From Acidobacteriota bacterium (GTDB taxonomy: Bacteria; Acidobacteriota; Vicinamibacteria; Vicinamibacterales; UBA2999), in NCBI GenBank assembly GCA_021730945.1, contig JAKFYH010000039.1:1-53584 (forward strand): a stretch of 53,584 bases of DNA, given 5' to 3'. Shown here piece after piece: positions 16,122-25,266 of this stretch. The notes under the pieces were generated by a model that saw only the letters and a program-made list of their open reading frames with translations, searched no databases and was not told the origin of the DNA. The position numbers and the translations under genes are program-made. Positions within the stretch are counted from its first letter, which is position 1; the number at the start of each line of letters is the position of its first letter.

Positions 16122-17090
16122 TCATGCGCCGGCGCCAACCAGCGCGGCAAACCTGACCAGGTCGATGTTGCCACCCGAAACCACCGCGACCACCTTGCCG
16201 GTGCCGGCCTGGCCGCTCATGGCCGCGGCGATCGCGCAGCCGCCGGCGCCCTCGGCGACCACGTGCACGCGGTCGGCGGCGTAGCGCATGGCCGCGGCAA
16301 TGGCGTCAAGCTCCATCACAATCGAGCCGTCGACCAGCTCCCGCAGCAGGGGCCACATGGTCTCCAGCACCGACTTGCCGCCCGCCCCATCGACAAACGA
16401 CGGTGTCCACGCGTCGAAGTAGCACGCCTTGCCCTGCGCCAGCGAGACCGCCAGCGGCGAGGCGGTGGCCGGTTCGGCGGCATACACCTTCACGGACGGT
16501 TTTCGTGCGCGCATCACCGCGCCAATGCCCGAGAGCAGCCCGCCGCCGCCGAGCGAGGCGACCACGGCATCGACCTCAGGTAGATCGGCCAGGATCTCAA
16601 GGCCGGCGGTCGCATTGCCGGCAATAAAGTCGTCATCGTCGAACGGATGCACGAAGTGGCCGCGCATGCGCGGCGAGGCGTGCGCGATCACGGTCTGCCA
16701 GCACTCGTCGTAACTGGCCTTGACGATGGTGGCGCCGAGACGTTCGATCGATCGCAGCTTGGTGTCCGGTGCAGTGTCCATCACCATCACCGAGCACGAG
16801 ACCCCGGCGCGGCGCGCCGCAAACGCCACGCCCTGGGCCGCATTGCCGGCGCTCACCGTCCACACCCCGTCGCGCAGTTGATCGCCGCTCAACTTGCGGA
16901 CCGCGTTCCACGCGCCCCGAATCTTGAACGAGCCGATCGGCTGGAGCGATTCAAGCTTCAGATAGATCTCGGGCCGCGGCGGGCCGTCGCCGTCGAACGG
17001 CAGGTCAAGCTTGATGAGCGGCGTGCGAACCGCCGCCTCGTAGACGTGCCGCGCGGCATCGTCGATGGCTTCAATGGGGATTTGCCGCAT
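16122..17090 (-). CDS. Threonine dehydratase-like PLP enzyme (IlvA/serine racemase fold)
   Basis: 322-aa fold-type II PLP enzyme. The PLP lysine is in PIGSFKIRGAWNAVR. The phosphate-binding glycine loop is SLGGGGLLSGIGAVM, and SAGNAAQGVAFAAR is the substrate loop (usually SxGNHxQ; here Ala replaces His). There is no C-terminal ACT regulatory domain, so it is like catabolic TdcB or serine/threonine racemases rather than biosynthetic IlvA. It could supply 2-oxobutyrate for isoleucine to the ilv genes 2 kb downstream, but substrate is not certain. TACGAT lies about 14 bases before the ATG; no SD seen. Confidence 0.8.
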   Translation of the reverse strand: MRQIPIEAIDDAARHVYEAAVRTPLIKLDLPFDGDGPPRPEIYLKLESLQPIGSFKIRGAWNAVRKLSGDQLRDGVWTVSAGNAAQGVAFAARRAGVSCSVMVMDTAPDTKLRSIERLGATIVKASYDECWQTVIAHASPRMRGHFVHPFDDDDFIAGNATAGLEILADLPEVDAVVASLGGGGLLSGIGAVMRARKPSVKVYAAEPATASPLAVSLAQGKACYFDAWTPSFVDGAGGKSVLETMWPLLRELVDGSIVMELDAIAAAMRYAADRVHVVAEGAGGCAIAAAMSGQAGTGKVVAVVSGGNIDLVRFAALVGAGA

Positions 17091-17126
17091 GCGACCGGGA
17101 AAATCGTATCATCAAAAACTAGCGTG

Positions 17127-17172
17127 CTAGGGTGCGTACGGTGCCTAGGGTGCGTACGGTGCCTAGGGTGCC
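17127..17172. repeat. 18-base tandem repeat before the P1 peptidase
   Basis: CTAGGGTGCGTACGGTGC is repeated at 17127-17144 and 17145-17162, with a half copy from 17163. It fills most of the gap between the divergent dehydratase and peptidase genes. Confidence 0.9.
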
Positions 17173-17189
17173 AAGGGGGTTAGTGCCGA

Positions 17190-18335
17190 ATGAGAATAAC
17201 GAGAGCGACGTGCTGCGTGCTTGTGCTGACCGGTTGTGCCGTTGGACTTGCCGCTCAGGACGCGGCGCGGCCGCGCGCGCGGGATCTCGGCCTGGCGCCT
17301 GGGGTGTTTGCGCCCGGCCCGTTCAACGCCATCACCGACGTGGCCGGCGTCACCGTCGGGCATGCCACCCTGATCGAGGGCGACAGCGTCCGCACCGGCG
17401 TCACGGTGGTGGTGCCACACGCCGGCAACGTGTTTCAGGACAAGGTGCCCGGCGCGGTGTTTGTCGGCAACGCGTTTGGCAAGCTCGCCGGCTCCACGCA
17501 GGTCGAGGAACTGGGCACGATCGAGACGCCGATTGCGCTCACCAATACCCTGGGCGTGGGCGCCGCCATGGATGGCCTGGTCCGCTGGACACTCGATCAG
17601 CCCGGCAACCAGAACGTGCGCTCCGTGAACGCATTGGTCGGGGAGACCAACGACGGCGGCCTCAATGACATTCGCGGGCAGCACGTGCGGCCGCAACATG
17701 TGCTGGCCGCACTCAAGACCGCAGCTGCCGGCGCGGTCGCCGAGGGCAGCGTCGGTGCGGGCACCGGGACCCAGGCGTTTGGTTGGAAGGGCGGCATCGG
17801 CACGGCGTCGCGCCGGCTCACCCCCGGCCAGGGCGGCTACACCGTGGGCGTGCTGGTCCAGTCCAACTTCGGCGGCGTCCTGACCATGGGCGGCGCGCCA
17901 GTGGGGCAGTTGCTCGGGCGATATGCGTATCAGCCCCGGCCTGAGAAGCCGGAGTTTGGCGACGGCTCCTGCATGATCGTGGTGGCGACCGACGCGCCGA
18001 TCGATGCCCGCGACCTCGGGCGCCTGGCGGCGCGCGCGGTGTTCGGCCTGGCGCGCACGGGGTCCTCCTACAGCAACGGCAGTGGCGACTTTGCAATCGC
18101 GTTCTCGACGGCCACGGACCTGCGGACGCGCTTTGGCGCGGCCGCGCCTCAGGCCCGCACGCTCTTGCCCACCGATGGCGTTTCCCCCCTGTTCCAGGCT
18201 GCCCTGGAGGCCACGGAAGAGGCGGTCTACAACTCGCTCTTGAAGGCGACCTCGGTCAAGAGCCGGTGGGGCGAGGCGGAGGCGCTGCCGATCGAGCGCG
18301 TGCGTGAGATCCTGGCTCGCTACCCGCGCCCATAA
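17190..18335 (+). CDS. P1 family peptidase (DmpA / L-aminopeptidase-esterase type), exported
   Basis: 381 aa Ntn-hydrolase-like, self-processing aminopeptidase. The N-terminus has a hydrophobic signal ending in LTGC, a plausible lipobox, so it may be a lipoprotein. Family landmarks: GPFNAITDVAGVTVGHATLI, LTNTLGVGAAMDGLV, VGETNDGGLND and GSVGAGTGTQAFGWKGGIG. The cleavage/nucleophile site is the Ser of DGSCMIVVATDAP, which would become the N-terminal residue of the beta chain. Typical length. Such enzymes remove N-terminal D- or L-amino acids or beta-amino acids; specificity cannot be told. No clear SD; the start follows the tandem repeat. Confidence 0.88.
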   Translation: MRITRATCCVLVLTGCAVGLAAQDAARPRARDLGLAPGVFAPGPFNAITDVAGVTVGHATLIEGDSVRTGVTVVVPHAGNVFQDKVPGAVFVGNAFGKLAGSTQVEELGTIETPIALTNTLGVGAAMDGLVRWTLDQPGNQNVRSVNALVGETNDGGLNDIRGQHVRPQHVLAALKTAAAGAVAEGSVGAGTGTQAFGWKGGIGTASRRLTPGQGGYTVGVLVQSNFGGVLTMGGAPVGQLLGRYAYQPRPEKPEFGDGSCMIVVATDAPIDARDLGRLAARAVFGLARTGSSYSNGSGDFAIAFSTATDLRTRFGAAAPQARTLLPTDGVSPLFQAALEATEEAVYNSLLKATSVKSRWGEAEALPIERVREILARYPRP

Positions 18336-18340
18336 GGCAC

Positions 18341-18368
18341 TTGACCGCCGCCGGGCCAACTCGATAAG
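18341..18368 (+). promoter_or_regulatory. Promoter for the 57-residue membrane protein
   Basis: TTGACC at 18341-18346 and GATAAG at 18363-18368, spaced by 16 bases. This is one of the few places where both boxes are recognisable. It lies 12 bases before the ATG at 18381. Confidence 0.5.
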
Positions 18369-18380
18369 CTCTACTTACAC

Positions 18381-18554
18381 ATGAAGGTCGCCACGATCGC
18401 CGTTCGCCGCTCCCAGCTGGGCCTGCCCAGCTCGGTCGTGGTGCGCGCGGGCGTGGCGCTGGGCCATGCACTCGTCGTGTTGACCGGTGTCGGTTTGGGG
18501 CTCTGGCTGCTGATTAGCCTTTTTGCCCTTCGACCCACCGTCGTCAGCGGATGA
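18381..18554 (+). CDS. Small single-span membrane protein (57 aa)
   Basis: A short frame from ATG to TGA encodes MKVATIAVRRSQLGLPSSVV, then a hydrophobic segment (about residues 31-50, HALVVLTGVGLGLWLLISLF) and a short tail. One transmembrane helix with a basic N-terminal side is likely. Support: its own recognisable promoter just upstream and a strong bidirectional terminator 25 bases after the stop. No known family recognised. Confidence 0.5.
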   Translation: MKVATIAVRRSQLGLPSSVVVRAGVALGHALVVLTGVGLGLWLLISLFALRPTVVSG

Positions 18555-18578
18555 TGTAGCCTAGGCAGAGCGAAGTTC

Positions 18579-18614
18579 AAAAAGGCCATCACCCGCAGGG
18601 GTGGTGGCCTTTTT
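18579..18614. terminator. Strong bidirectional intrinsic terminator
   Basis: AAAAAGGCCA and TCACCC pair with GGGGTGG and TGGCCTTTTT around a short loop. The T-run at 18610-18614 serves the plus strand and the A-run at 18579-18583 serves the minus strand. Confidence 0.85.
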
Positions 18615-18616
18615 CA

Positions 18617-18652
18617 TTTGGCGATGTGGTGATTTGGCGATGTGGTGATTTG
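18617..18652. repeat. 16-base tandem repeat after the terminator
   Basis: TTTGGCGATGTGGTGA at 18617-18632 and 18633-18648 followed by a partial TTTG. Located between the terminator and the 18696 gene. Confidence 0.88.
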
Positions 18653-18695
18653 CAGGATATTGATTTGACCGTTGAGCCGATAAAGGGAGAAGACG

Positions 18696-18962
18696 ATGGA
18701 CGGTAGCAGTAGCACGAAAGTGTGGATGGACGGGCGGTTGCAGGCCCCGGATCGCGGCGATGCCGCGCTGGCCTCGCTCTGCCAGGCCGTGGAGCGTGCG
18801 GTTCGCGCGCATCAGACGGCCGGCGTTCGTGCCGTGATCCTGATGGTGGAACCACCGGCGCCCCGCGTGCCGGCCGAGCCCGCGGTGACGCCGATGCCGG
18901 TGTATGTCGATGTGTTCGACTCGGGCTTCGGTCACGACTCCGGCTACGGCCACGGGATCTAG
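18696..18962 (+). CDS. Hypothetical small protein (88 aa)
   Basis: ATG 18696 is preceded by GGGAGA at good SD distance. The protein has a short N-terminal Ser-rich part, an amphipathic helix (about 24-45, ALASLCQAVERAVRAHQTAG), a beta strand (AVILMVEPP), a Pro-rich linker and a Gly/His/Asp-rich tail (DSGFGHDSGYGHGI) that could bind metal. No family recognised and no membrane segment. It faces the end of ilvC convergently across a large inverted repeat. It may not be expressed, but the RBS and codon choice favour a real gene. Confidence 0.5.
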   Translation: MDGSSSTKVWMDGRLQAPDRGDAALASLCQAVERAVRAHQTAGVRAVILMVEPPAPRVPAEPAVTPMPVYVDVFDSGFGHDSGYGHGI

Positions 18963-18975
18963 CCCACGAATAGGC

Positions 18976-19035
18976 AGGAGTTCAAGAGTTCAGGAGTAAC
19001 TCTTGGAAGGTCGGCTCCTGAGCTCTTGATCTCCT
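18976..19035. terminator. Long inverted repeat between convergent genes (end of ilv operon)
   Basis: Two 21-base arms, 18976-18996 and 19015-19035, are complementary with two mismatches and an 18-base loop. The arms are themselves built of AGGAG/AAGAG short repeats. Lies just after the ilvC stop and probably ends the BCAA operon transcript; no T-tract. Confidence 0.6.
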
Positions 19036-19045
19036 GTTTGGCCGA

Positions 19046-20068
19046 CTAGGCCTTGAGCGCCGGTTCCGGTTCCGGCGCCGCGGCCGGCTCCAGGAACGGC
19101 ATGCGCGCGCGCAGCCTGGCGCCCACCTGCTCGATCTGGTGTTCGCGGTTCTTCTCGCGTTCGGAGCCGAACCAGCCGCTCTTGGTGTCGCGCGCGAGTT
19201 TCTCGGCGTAGGCACCCGAGCGGATCTCCGCCAGCATCTTTCGCATTTCCTGCTTGGTCTGCTCGGTGACCAGGCGCGGACCACCGGTGTAGTCGCCGTG
19301 TTCGGCCGTGTCGCTCACCGAGTAGCGCATGAAGCCCAGGCCGCCGCGATACATCAGGTCGACGATCAGCTTCAGTTCGTGCAGGCACTCGAAGTAGGCA
19401 ATCTCCGGCTGATAGCCGGCTTCCACCAGTGTCTCGAAGCCCGCGGTGACCAGCGCGCTGACGCCGCCGCACAAGACCGCTTGCTCGCCGAACAGATCGG
19501 TCTCCGTCTCTTCCGAAAAAGTGGTTTCGATGACGCCGGCGCGGGTGCAGCCAATTCCCTTGGCGTAGGCGAGTGTGGCCGCGCGCGCCGTGCCGGTGGC
19601 GTCCTTGTGAATCGCCATCAGGCCGGGGACGCCCGCGCCCTCGGTGAACACCTCGCGAACCCGGTGCCCCGGCGCCTTGGGCGCCACCATCGAGACATCG
19701 ACGCCCTCAGGCGGCGTGATCCAGTTGAAACGGATCGCGAAGCCGTGCGCGAACATCAGCATCTTGCCTGGCGTGAGGTGCGGCTCGATGTCGGTCTTGA
19801 ACAGGCCGGGCTGCACCAGATCGGGCACCAGCATCATGATGACGTCGCCCCAGGCGGCGGCGGCGGCCGGCGCCATCGGCGCAAAGCCTGCCGCTTCGGC
19901 GGCGCGCCAGCCGCGGCTGCCGGGCCGCACACCGACGCGCACGTCGGCACCGCTGTCGCGCAGGTTCATGGCGTGGGCATGGCCTTGCGAGCCGAAGCCC
20001 ATGACCGCGACCTTGCGTCCCAGGATTGGGGCTACCTCAACATCCGCATCGTGAATCATCGTCGCCAT
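19046..20068 (-). CDS. ilvC: Ketol-acid reductoisomerase (class I)
   Basis: 340 aa, the short class I form. Converts acetolactate or acetohydroxybutyrate to dihydroxy acids with NAD(P)H in valine/isoleucine synthesis. The Rossmann loop is [20 protein letters not shown]. The knotted C-terminal domain carries metal and substrate residues in [32 protein letters not shown] and [16 protein letters not shown]. The last 15 residues are a Pro/Ala-Glu tail not needed by the fold. Last gene of the leuABCD-ilvBNC operon, 10 bases after ilvN. ilvD and ilvE are not in the window. Confidence 0.96.
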   Translation of the reverse strand: MATMIHDADVEVAPILGRKVAVMGFGSQGHAHAMNLRDSGADVRVGVRPGSRGWRAAEAAGFAPMAPAAAAAWGDVIMMLVPDLVQPGLFKTDIEPHLTPGKMLMFAHGFAIRFNWITPPEGVDVSMVAPKAPGHRVREVFTEGAGVPGLMAIHKDATGTARAATLAYAKGIGCTRAGVIETTFSEETETDLFGEQAVLCGGVSALVTAGFETLVEAGYQPEIAYFECLHELKLIVDLMYRGGLGFMRYSVSDTAEHGDYTGGPRLVTEQTKQEMRKMLAEIRSGAYAEKLARDTKSGWFGSEREKNREHQIEQVGARLRARMPFLEPAAAPEPEPALKA

Positions 20069-20078
20069 AATCGGTCCC

Positions 20079-20354
20079 TTACTCCTCTAACGGACTGGCC
20101 ATGGAAGTCCAGTCCTCGACTGCGAGCACCCCGACCTGACGCCCCAGCAACGCGACAATGCGCGCGGCGGTCTTGTCGGAACTGTCAAACATGATCGTCG
20201 CCTGCACGGTGGCCCGGTCGTGCGACGCCACCGCGGTGAATGCTTCGGCGCGCACCCGCTGCCGGCGCAGGATTGACGCCACGCGGTCCAGCGCATCGAT
20301 TTCGTGCTCGTAGCGGACCACGATGGTCCGCGGCTTGGCCAGGTCGGTGATCAT
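20079..20354 (-). CDS. ilvN: Acetolactate synthase small (regulatory) subunit
   Basis: 91 aa, a single ACT domain ([20 protein letters not shown], then a beta strand pair to VGVLAVEDW). This is the short IlvN/IlvM type rather than the 160-aa IlvH type with a second domain. It should bind the IlvB catalytic subunit and mediate valine-type feedback. Its ATG overlaps the ilvB stop (ATGA), as expected for a coupled subunit pair. Confidence 0.9.
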   Translation of the reverse strand: MITDLAKPRTIVVRYEHEIDALDRVASILRRQRVRAEAFTAVASHDRATVQATIMFDSSDKTAARIVALLGRQVGVLAVEDWTSMASPLEE

Positions 20355-22096
20355 GCGTCGGCTCCGGTCTCGACCAACGATGGCGAGCCAGGCCGTCGAA
20401 TCATGTCGTTGAGCGCGGCGCCGGGCGACACCATGGGATAGACGGTGTCTTCCTGGATGACGCGGAAGTCCATGACTACCGCGCCGGCCGAGGCGCGGGC
20501 GTGGCGCAAGGCATCGTTCATGTCGGCGCGCCTGGTCACGCGAATGCCGGGCAGCCCGTGGGCGTCGGCCAGCTTCACGTAGTCGGGCGACGTCATCGGC
20601 GTGGACGAGTAGCGGCGATCGTGGAAGAACTGCTGCCACTGCCGCACCATGCCGAGGTAGCCGTTGTTGATGATCGCGACGTTGACCTTGACGTTCTCCT
20701 GGACCATGGTCTGCAACTCGGCCTGCGTCATCTGGAAGCCGCCGTCGCCGACGATCGCCCACACTTCCTTGTCGGGCCGCGCCATCTTGGCGCCGATCGC
20801 CGCCGGCAGGCCGAAGCCCATCGTGCCGAGGCCGCCGGAGGTGATGAAGGTGCCGGGTTCGTGCACCTTGTAGTACTGCGCCGCCCACATCTGGTGCTGG
20901 CCGACGTCGGTCACGATGATCGCCTTGCCCTCGGTCGCCTTCCAGATGTCGTGGATCACGTGGGCCGCGCACAACTGGCCATCGTCCGGCAGTTCCTCGA
21001 TGCCGCGCACGGTCGGACCGCAGGCGAGATCGCCGATGCGGCTGATCCACTCGTCGTGGCGCTTGGCTTCGATCTGCGGCAACCACTCCTGCAGCACCGT
21101 CTTGAGGTCGCCCTGGATCGGGACGTCGGCGCGGACGTTCTTGTGCAGTTCCGACGGGTCGATGTCGATATGGATCTTCCGGGCATTCTGCGCATACGAG
21201 GCAAGCTTGCCGGTGACGCGATCGTCGAAGCGCATGCCGAAGGCGAGCAGCAGGTCGGCCTCCTGGATGGCGTCGTTGACCCACGCTTCGCCGTGCATGC
21301 CCATCATGCCGAGGTTCAAGGGGTGGTGGGCCGGCACGCTGCCGATGCCAAGCAGCGTCATCGCCACCGGGATGTGCGCGCGTTCGGCCAGCGTGAGCAC
21401 TTCCGCCATCGCGCCGCTCTTGAGAATGCCGTGGCCGGCCAGGATCACCGGCCGCTTTGCCGAGGCCAGCAGGGCGGTGGCATGCTCCAGAGACGTTCGG
21501 AGAGCGCCCGCTTTAACGGTCGCGATGTCGCCATCGGCGCGGCGAGGTCTGAAGCCCTCGCCCTCCGAACGAGAGGAAAGCGGCTCCCAGTCGGTTTCGT
21601 CCTGCTGCGCGTTCTTCGTGATGTCAACCAGCACCGGTCCCGGCCGTCCCGAGGTGGCCAGGCGGAAGGCTTCGCGCAGGGTCGGCGCGATGTCGGCCGC
21701 CCGGGTCACCAGGTAGTTGTGCTTGGTGATCGGCAGCGTGATGCCGGTGATGTCGGTCTCCTGGAAGGCGTCCGAGCCAAGCAGCGCCTCGGGCACCTGC
21801 CCCGTGATGCAGACCAGCGGAATCGAGTCCATCATCGCGGTGGCGATGCCGGTCACCAGGTTGGTGGCGCCGGGCCCGGAGGTGGCAAGAGCCACGCCGA
21901 CCCGGCCGCTGGCGCGGGCATAGCCATCGGCCATGTGCGTGGCTCCCTGCTCGTGGCGGACCAGCACGTGGCGAATCGGGTGGTCGAGCAAGGCATCGTA
22001 CGCGGGCAGAATCGCGCCGCCGGGATAGCCGAAGACCGTGTCCACGCCTTGTTCGACCAGGCACGACCAGATGATGTGAGCGCCACGCTGTTTCAT
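20351..22096 (-). CDS. ilvB: Acetolactate synthase large (catalytic) subunit
   Basis: 581 aa ThDP enzyme that condenses pyruvate with pyruvate or 2-oxobutyrate. The catalytic glutamate is E49 in LVRHEQGATHMADGYARASG. The FAD/central domain is present, and the ThDP/Mg motif is WAIVGDGGFQMTQ with NVAIINNGYLGMVRQWQ following. Length is normal. The ATG overlaps the leuD stop by four bases, and the stop overlaps the ilvN start by four bases. Cytoplasmic. Confidence 0.96.
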   Translation of the reverse strand: MKQRGAHIIWSCLVEQGVDTVFGYPGGAILPAYDALLDHPIRHVLVRHEQGATHMADGYARASGRVGVALATSGPGATNLVTGIATAMMDSIPLVCITGQVPEALLGSDAFQETDITGITLPITKHNYLVTRAADIAPTLREAFRLATSGRPGPVLVDITKNAQQDETDWEPLSSRSEGEGFRPRRADGDIATVKAGALRTSLEHATALLASAKRPVILAGHGILKSGAMAEVLTLAERAHIPVAMTLLGIGSVPAHHPLNLGMMGMHGEAWVNDAIQEADLLLAFGMRFDDRVTGKLASYAQNARKIHIDIDPSELHKNVRADVPIQGDLKTVLQEWLPQIEAKRHDEWISRIGDLACGPTVRGIEELPDDGQLCAAHVIHDIWKATEGKAIIVTDVGQHQMWAAQYYKVHEPGTFITSGGLGTMGFGLPAAIGAKMARPDKEVWAIVGDGGFQMTQAELQTMVQENVKVNVAIINNGYLGMVRQWQQFFHDRRYSSTPMTSPDYVKLADAHGLPGIRVTRRADMNDALRHARASAGAVVMDFRVIQEDTVYPMVSPGAALNDMIRRPGSPSLVETGADA

Positions 22097-22722
22097 AAAT
22101 GTGTCCCGTCGGTCCGCCGCCGCTCGAAGGCCGAGATCTCGGCCTCGTTCGCCAGAATCAAGTCGATTTCGTCCAGGCCAGCGAGCAGTCGCTGCCGCGA
22201 GGCCTCGTCGAAGGTGAAGCGCTCGTGTAACCCGCGGCCATCGCGCACTTCACAGTGTTCGAGGTCGATCGTCACCGAGTAGCCGGTGCCGGTCTCGGCA
22301 CGGTCGAGAATGGTGTTCACGGCGGCTTCGCCAATCGCCACCGGCACCAGGCCGTTGCCGACCGCGTTGTTGCGGAAGATGTCGGCAAACGACGGCGCCA
22401 GCACGACCCGGAACCCGGCATCCATCAGCGCCCACGCTGCGTGTTCGCGCGAGGAGCCGCAGCCGAAGTTCGGCCCGGCGGCGAGAATCGTGGCGCCGGC
22501 AAATGCCGGCTGGTTGAGCGGGAACCCCGGGTCGAGGTCGCCGCCGGCCGTGCGCCGCCAGTCGTGAAACAGGAACGGACCAAACCCGGTACGCTCAATG
22601 CGCTTCAGGAAGTTCTTCGGGATGATCTGGTCAGTGTCGACGTGGCTGCGGCGCAGCGGCGCGACACGGCCCTCGTGAACCCGAAACGGTTGCCGGCCGG
22701 TCGTGAGCGGCGTGGCCGGCAT
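22093..22722 (-). CDS. leuD: 3-isopropylmalate dehydratase small subunit
   Basis: 209 aa aconitase swivel domain; with LeuC it isomerises 2- to 3-isopropylmalate. Landmarks: RRSHVDTDQIIPKNFLKRI, FGCGSSREHAAWALMDAGF and VLAPSFADIFRNNAVGNGLV. Start ATG 22722 overlaps the leuC stop by one base (TAATG); upstream extension of the frame is inside leuC and is not coding. Confidence 0.95.
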   Translation of the reverse strand: MPATPLTTGRQPFRVHEGRVAPLRRSHVDTDQIIPKNFLKRIERTGFGPFLFHDWRRTAGGDLDPGFPLNQPAFAGATILAAGPNFGCGSSREHAAWALMDAGFRVVLAPSFADIFRNNAVGNGLVPVAIGEAAVNTILDRAETGTGYSVTIDLEHCEVRDGRGLHERFTFDEASRQRLLAGLDEIDLILANEAEISAFERRRTDGTHL

Positions 22723-24176
22723 TATCGGTACTCCCACTGACGCACGTCGGTGAAGTGACCATTGATCGCCGCCGCGGCCGCCATCACCGGGCTCACCAGA
22801 TGGGTACGCCCGCCACGGCCCTGGCGGCCTTCGAAGTTGCGGTTGCTGGTCGACGCGCACCGCTCGCCGTCGCCCAGGACATCGTCATTCATGCCCAGGC
22901 ACATCGAGCACCCGGGTTCGCGCCATTCGAAGCCGGCGTCGGCGAAGATGCGGTCGAGCCCTTCGCGTTCGGCGTCGGCCTTGACCTGCTGTGAGCCCGG
23001 CACGACCAGCGCTCGCACACCGGCGTGGACGTGGTGTCCGCGGACGACCCTCGCGGCGTCCTGCAGGTCGGCCAGCCGCGCATTCGTGCACGAGCCGATG
23101 AACACACGGTCGACCGGCAAGGACGCGATCGGCGTGCCCGCGGTCAGTCCCATGTAGTGCAGGGCCCGCTCCATCGCCTTGGCATCACCTTCCGAGGTGG
23201 CAGTCTTGGGGTCGGGGACCTGCCCGGTCACCGGCAGCGACATGTCGGGACGCGTGCCCCAGGTCACCAGCGGCGCGAGCGCCGAGACGTCGATGGTGAC
23301 CTCGGCATCAAACCGGGCGCCCTCGTCACTGCGCAGGGCGGCCCAGTCAGTGACGGCGGCATCCCAGGCGGCGCCGGCGGGAGCATGCGGCCGGCCCTTG
23401 AGAAACGCGAATGTCGTTTCGTCCGGCGCCACCAGCGCGCTGCGCGCGCCGGCTTCAATACTCATGTTGCAGAGCGTCATGCGCTCGTCCATCGACAAGG
23501 CCGCGACCAGGGGGCCGGCCAGTTCGAGGGCGTAGCCGGTGCCGCCGCTGAAGCCCAGCTGCGCGACGAGCGCCAGCGCCACGTCCTTGGCGGTCACACC
23601 CGCCATCAGCGCGCCGGTGAACCACACGCGCATGGCTTTCGGTTTCTGCTGCACCAGGCACTGCGTCGCGAGCACGTGTTCGACCTCGCTGGTACCGATG
23701 CCGAACGCCAGCGCGCCAAAGGCGCCATGGGTGCTGGTGTGGCTATCGCCACAGACGACGGTGGTGCCGGGAAGTGTGAGACCGAGTTCGGGGCCAATCA
23801 CATGGACGATGCCCTGGCGACCGCTGTCGAAATCAAACAGCGGGACGCCAAACGCCGGCGCGTTGGCGCGTAGCGCCTCGACTTGCGCGCGGGCGAGCGG
23901 ATCGGCAATCGGCAGGTGACGACCGGCGGTCGGCACATTGTGATCGACGGTGGCAAAAGTCAGGTCGGGCCGCCGCACGGGCCGTCCGGCCAGACGCAGG
24001 CCTTCGAACGCCTGTGGCGATGTCACCTCGTGCACCAGGTGCCGGTCGATGTAGAGCAGCGTTCGTCCGTCGTCGAGCATCCGCACGACGTGCGCATCCC
24101 AGACCTTGTCCAGCAATGTGCTGGGGTGCTTGGGTGCTGGGGTGCTGGGGTGCTGTGAGTGCGAATCAGACGGCAT
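22722..24176 (-). CDS. leuC: 3-isopropylmalate dehydratase large subunit
   Basis: 484 aa from ATG 24176. [4Fe-4S] ligands are visible in [15 protein letters not shown] and in [10 protein letters not shown] (C and CxxC). Also [20 protein letters not shown] and [14 protein letters not shown]. The first 20 residues ([12 protein letters not shown]) are encoded by a GGGGTGCT tandem repeat and are not part of the family; the conserved part begins at [11 protein letters not shown], where TTG could be an alternative start. With ATG 24176 it overlaps the leuB stop by 11 bases. Otherwise intact and of normal length. Confidence 0.94.
   Translation of the reverse strand: MPSDSHSQHPSTPAPKHPSTLLDKVWDAHVVRMLDDGRTLLYIDRHLVHEVTSPQAFEGLRLAGRPVRRPDLTFATVDHNVPTAGRHLPIADPLARAQVEALRANAPAFGVPLFDFDSGRQGIVHVIGPELGLTLPGTTVVCGDSHTSTHGAFGALAFGIGTSEVEHVLATQCLVQQKPKAMRVWFTGALMAGVTAKDVALALVAQLGFSGGTGYALELAGPLVAALSMDERMTLCNMSIEAGARSALVAPDETTFAFLKGRPHAPAGAAWDAAVTDWAALRSDEGARFDAEVTIDVSALAPLVTWGTRPDMSLPVTGQVPDPKTATSEGDAKAMERALHYMGLTAGTPIASLPVDRVFIGSCTNARLADLQDAARVVRGHHVHAGVRALVVPGSQQVKADAEREGLDRIFADAGFEWREPGCSMCLGMNDDVLGDGERCASTSNRNFEGRQGRGGRTHLVSPVMAAAAAINGHFTDVRQWEYR
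24118..24155. repeat. GTGCTGGG tandem repeat in the 5' codons of leuC
   Basis: About four to five imperfect copies of GGGGTGCT/TGGGTGCT. Read on the minus strand they encode the non-conserved [12 protein letters not shown] start of LeuC. Confidence 0.85.
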
Positions 24177-25266
24177 GATACGAATGCCGCCTGTCTCGGA
24201 CCTCGGTGAGGGCCTCTTCAACGGCGTGCCCCATCTCCTGCGTCGACATCACGCGCTCGCCGGGACCGGCCAAATCGCGGGTGCGGGCGCCAGCCGCGAG
24301 CGCCTCGTCGATTGCGTGGTCGACCTCCGCTGCCTCTTTCTCCATCTTCGCCGTGAAGCGCAGCAACATGGCGGCGCTGGCAATCGCGCCGATTGGGTTC
24401 GCCCAGCCCTTGCCGGCAATGTCGGGCGCCGAGCCATGCACCGGCTCGTAGAGGTCGACCCTGCCCCCGAGCGTCGCCGACGGCAGCACGCCCAGTGAGC
24501 CGGCAATCGAGGCCGCCTGGTCGCTCAGGATGTCGCCAAACAGGTTGTCGCACAGCATCACGTCAAAGCTGGTGGGCGACGTCGCCAGCCGCATGGCGGC
24601 GGTGTCGACGTAGACGTGTTCGAGCGCGATGTCGGGGTACTCCCTGGCGACTTCAGTGACGACCGTGCGCCACAGCCGCGAGGTCTCGAGCACGTTGGCC
24701 TTGTCGATCGACGCCACCCGGCCGCGGCGTTCGCGCGCGCGTTCGAAGGCGACCCGCGCCACCCGCTCGATCTCGTGGCGCGAATAGATCAGGGTGTTGA
24801 AGGCGGTGTTGCCCGAGGCCTCAAAGCCGCGCGGCTCGCCGTAGTAGAGGCCGCCCAGCAGCTCGCGAATGATCAGCAAGTCGGCCCCGCGGACCTTGTC
24901 GGGCTGGAAGGCGGTCCGCTTGGCCAACGGGGCATGGCAGATGGCCGGGCGCAGGTTGGCGTAGCCGCCGAGGGCCTGGCGTAACGCCAGCAGGGCCGCT
25001 TCCGGACGCTCCGACGGCAGCCGGCCGTCGAACTTGGGGTGGCCGACCGCGCCGAGCAGCACTGCGTCGGCGCCGAGGCACGCCTCGAGCGTGCTCTCGG
25101 GCAGCCCGGTGCCGTCCTGATCGATGGCCACGCCGCCGATGTTGTGGGTGCTGAACGTGAACGACCGGCCCGCGTGTTCGGCGACCGTCTTCAGGACGCG
25201 AACCGCCGCGGCCGTCACCTCCGGACCAATCCCGTCGCCGGGCAGCAGGGCGATCTTCAGCGGCAT
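24166..25266 (-). CDS. leuB: 3-isopropylmalate dehydrogenase
   Basis: 366 aa isocitrate/isopropylmalate dehydrogenase fold; NAD-dependent oxidative decarboxylation in leucine synthesis. Landmarks: [38 protein letters not shown], the catalytic [14 protein letters not shown] lysine, [13 protein letters not shown] with metal-binding aspartates, and [21 protein letters not shown] overlaps the end of leuA by 10 bases. Confidence 0.96.
   Translation of the reverse strand: MPLKIALLPGDGIGPEVTAAAVRVLKTVAEHAGRSFTFSTHNIGGVAIDQDGTGLPESTLEACLGADAVLLGAVGHPKFDGRLPSERPEAALLALRQALGGYANLRPAICHAPLAKRTAFQPDKVRGADLLIIRELLGGLYYGEPRGFEASGNTAFNTLIYSRHEIERVARVAFERARERRGRVASIDKANVLETSRLWRTVVTEVAREYPDIALEHVYVDTAAMRLATSPTSFDVMLCDNLFGDILSDQAASIAGSLGVLPSATLGGRVDLYEPVHGSAPDIAGKGWANPIGAIASAAMLLRFTAKMEKEAAEVDHAIDEALAAGARTRDLAGPGERVMSTQEMGHAVEEALTEVRDRRHSYHAV

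Noticed and set aside
20501-22282. 593-codon open frame antisense to ilvB
   Set aside because: ilvB has all ThDP-enzyme motifs; the antisense product is Arg/His/Ala-rich with no family.
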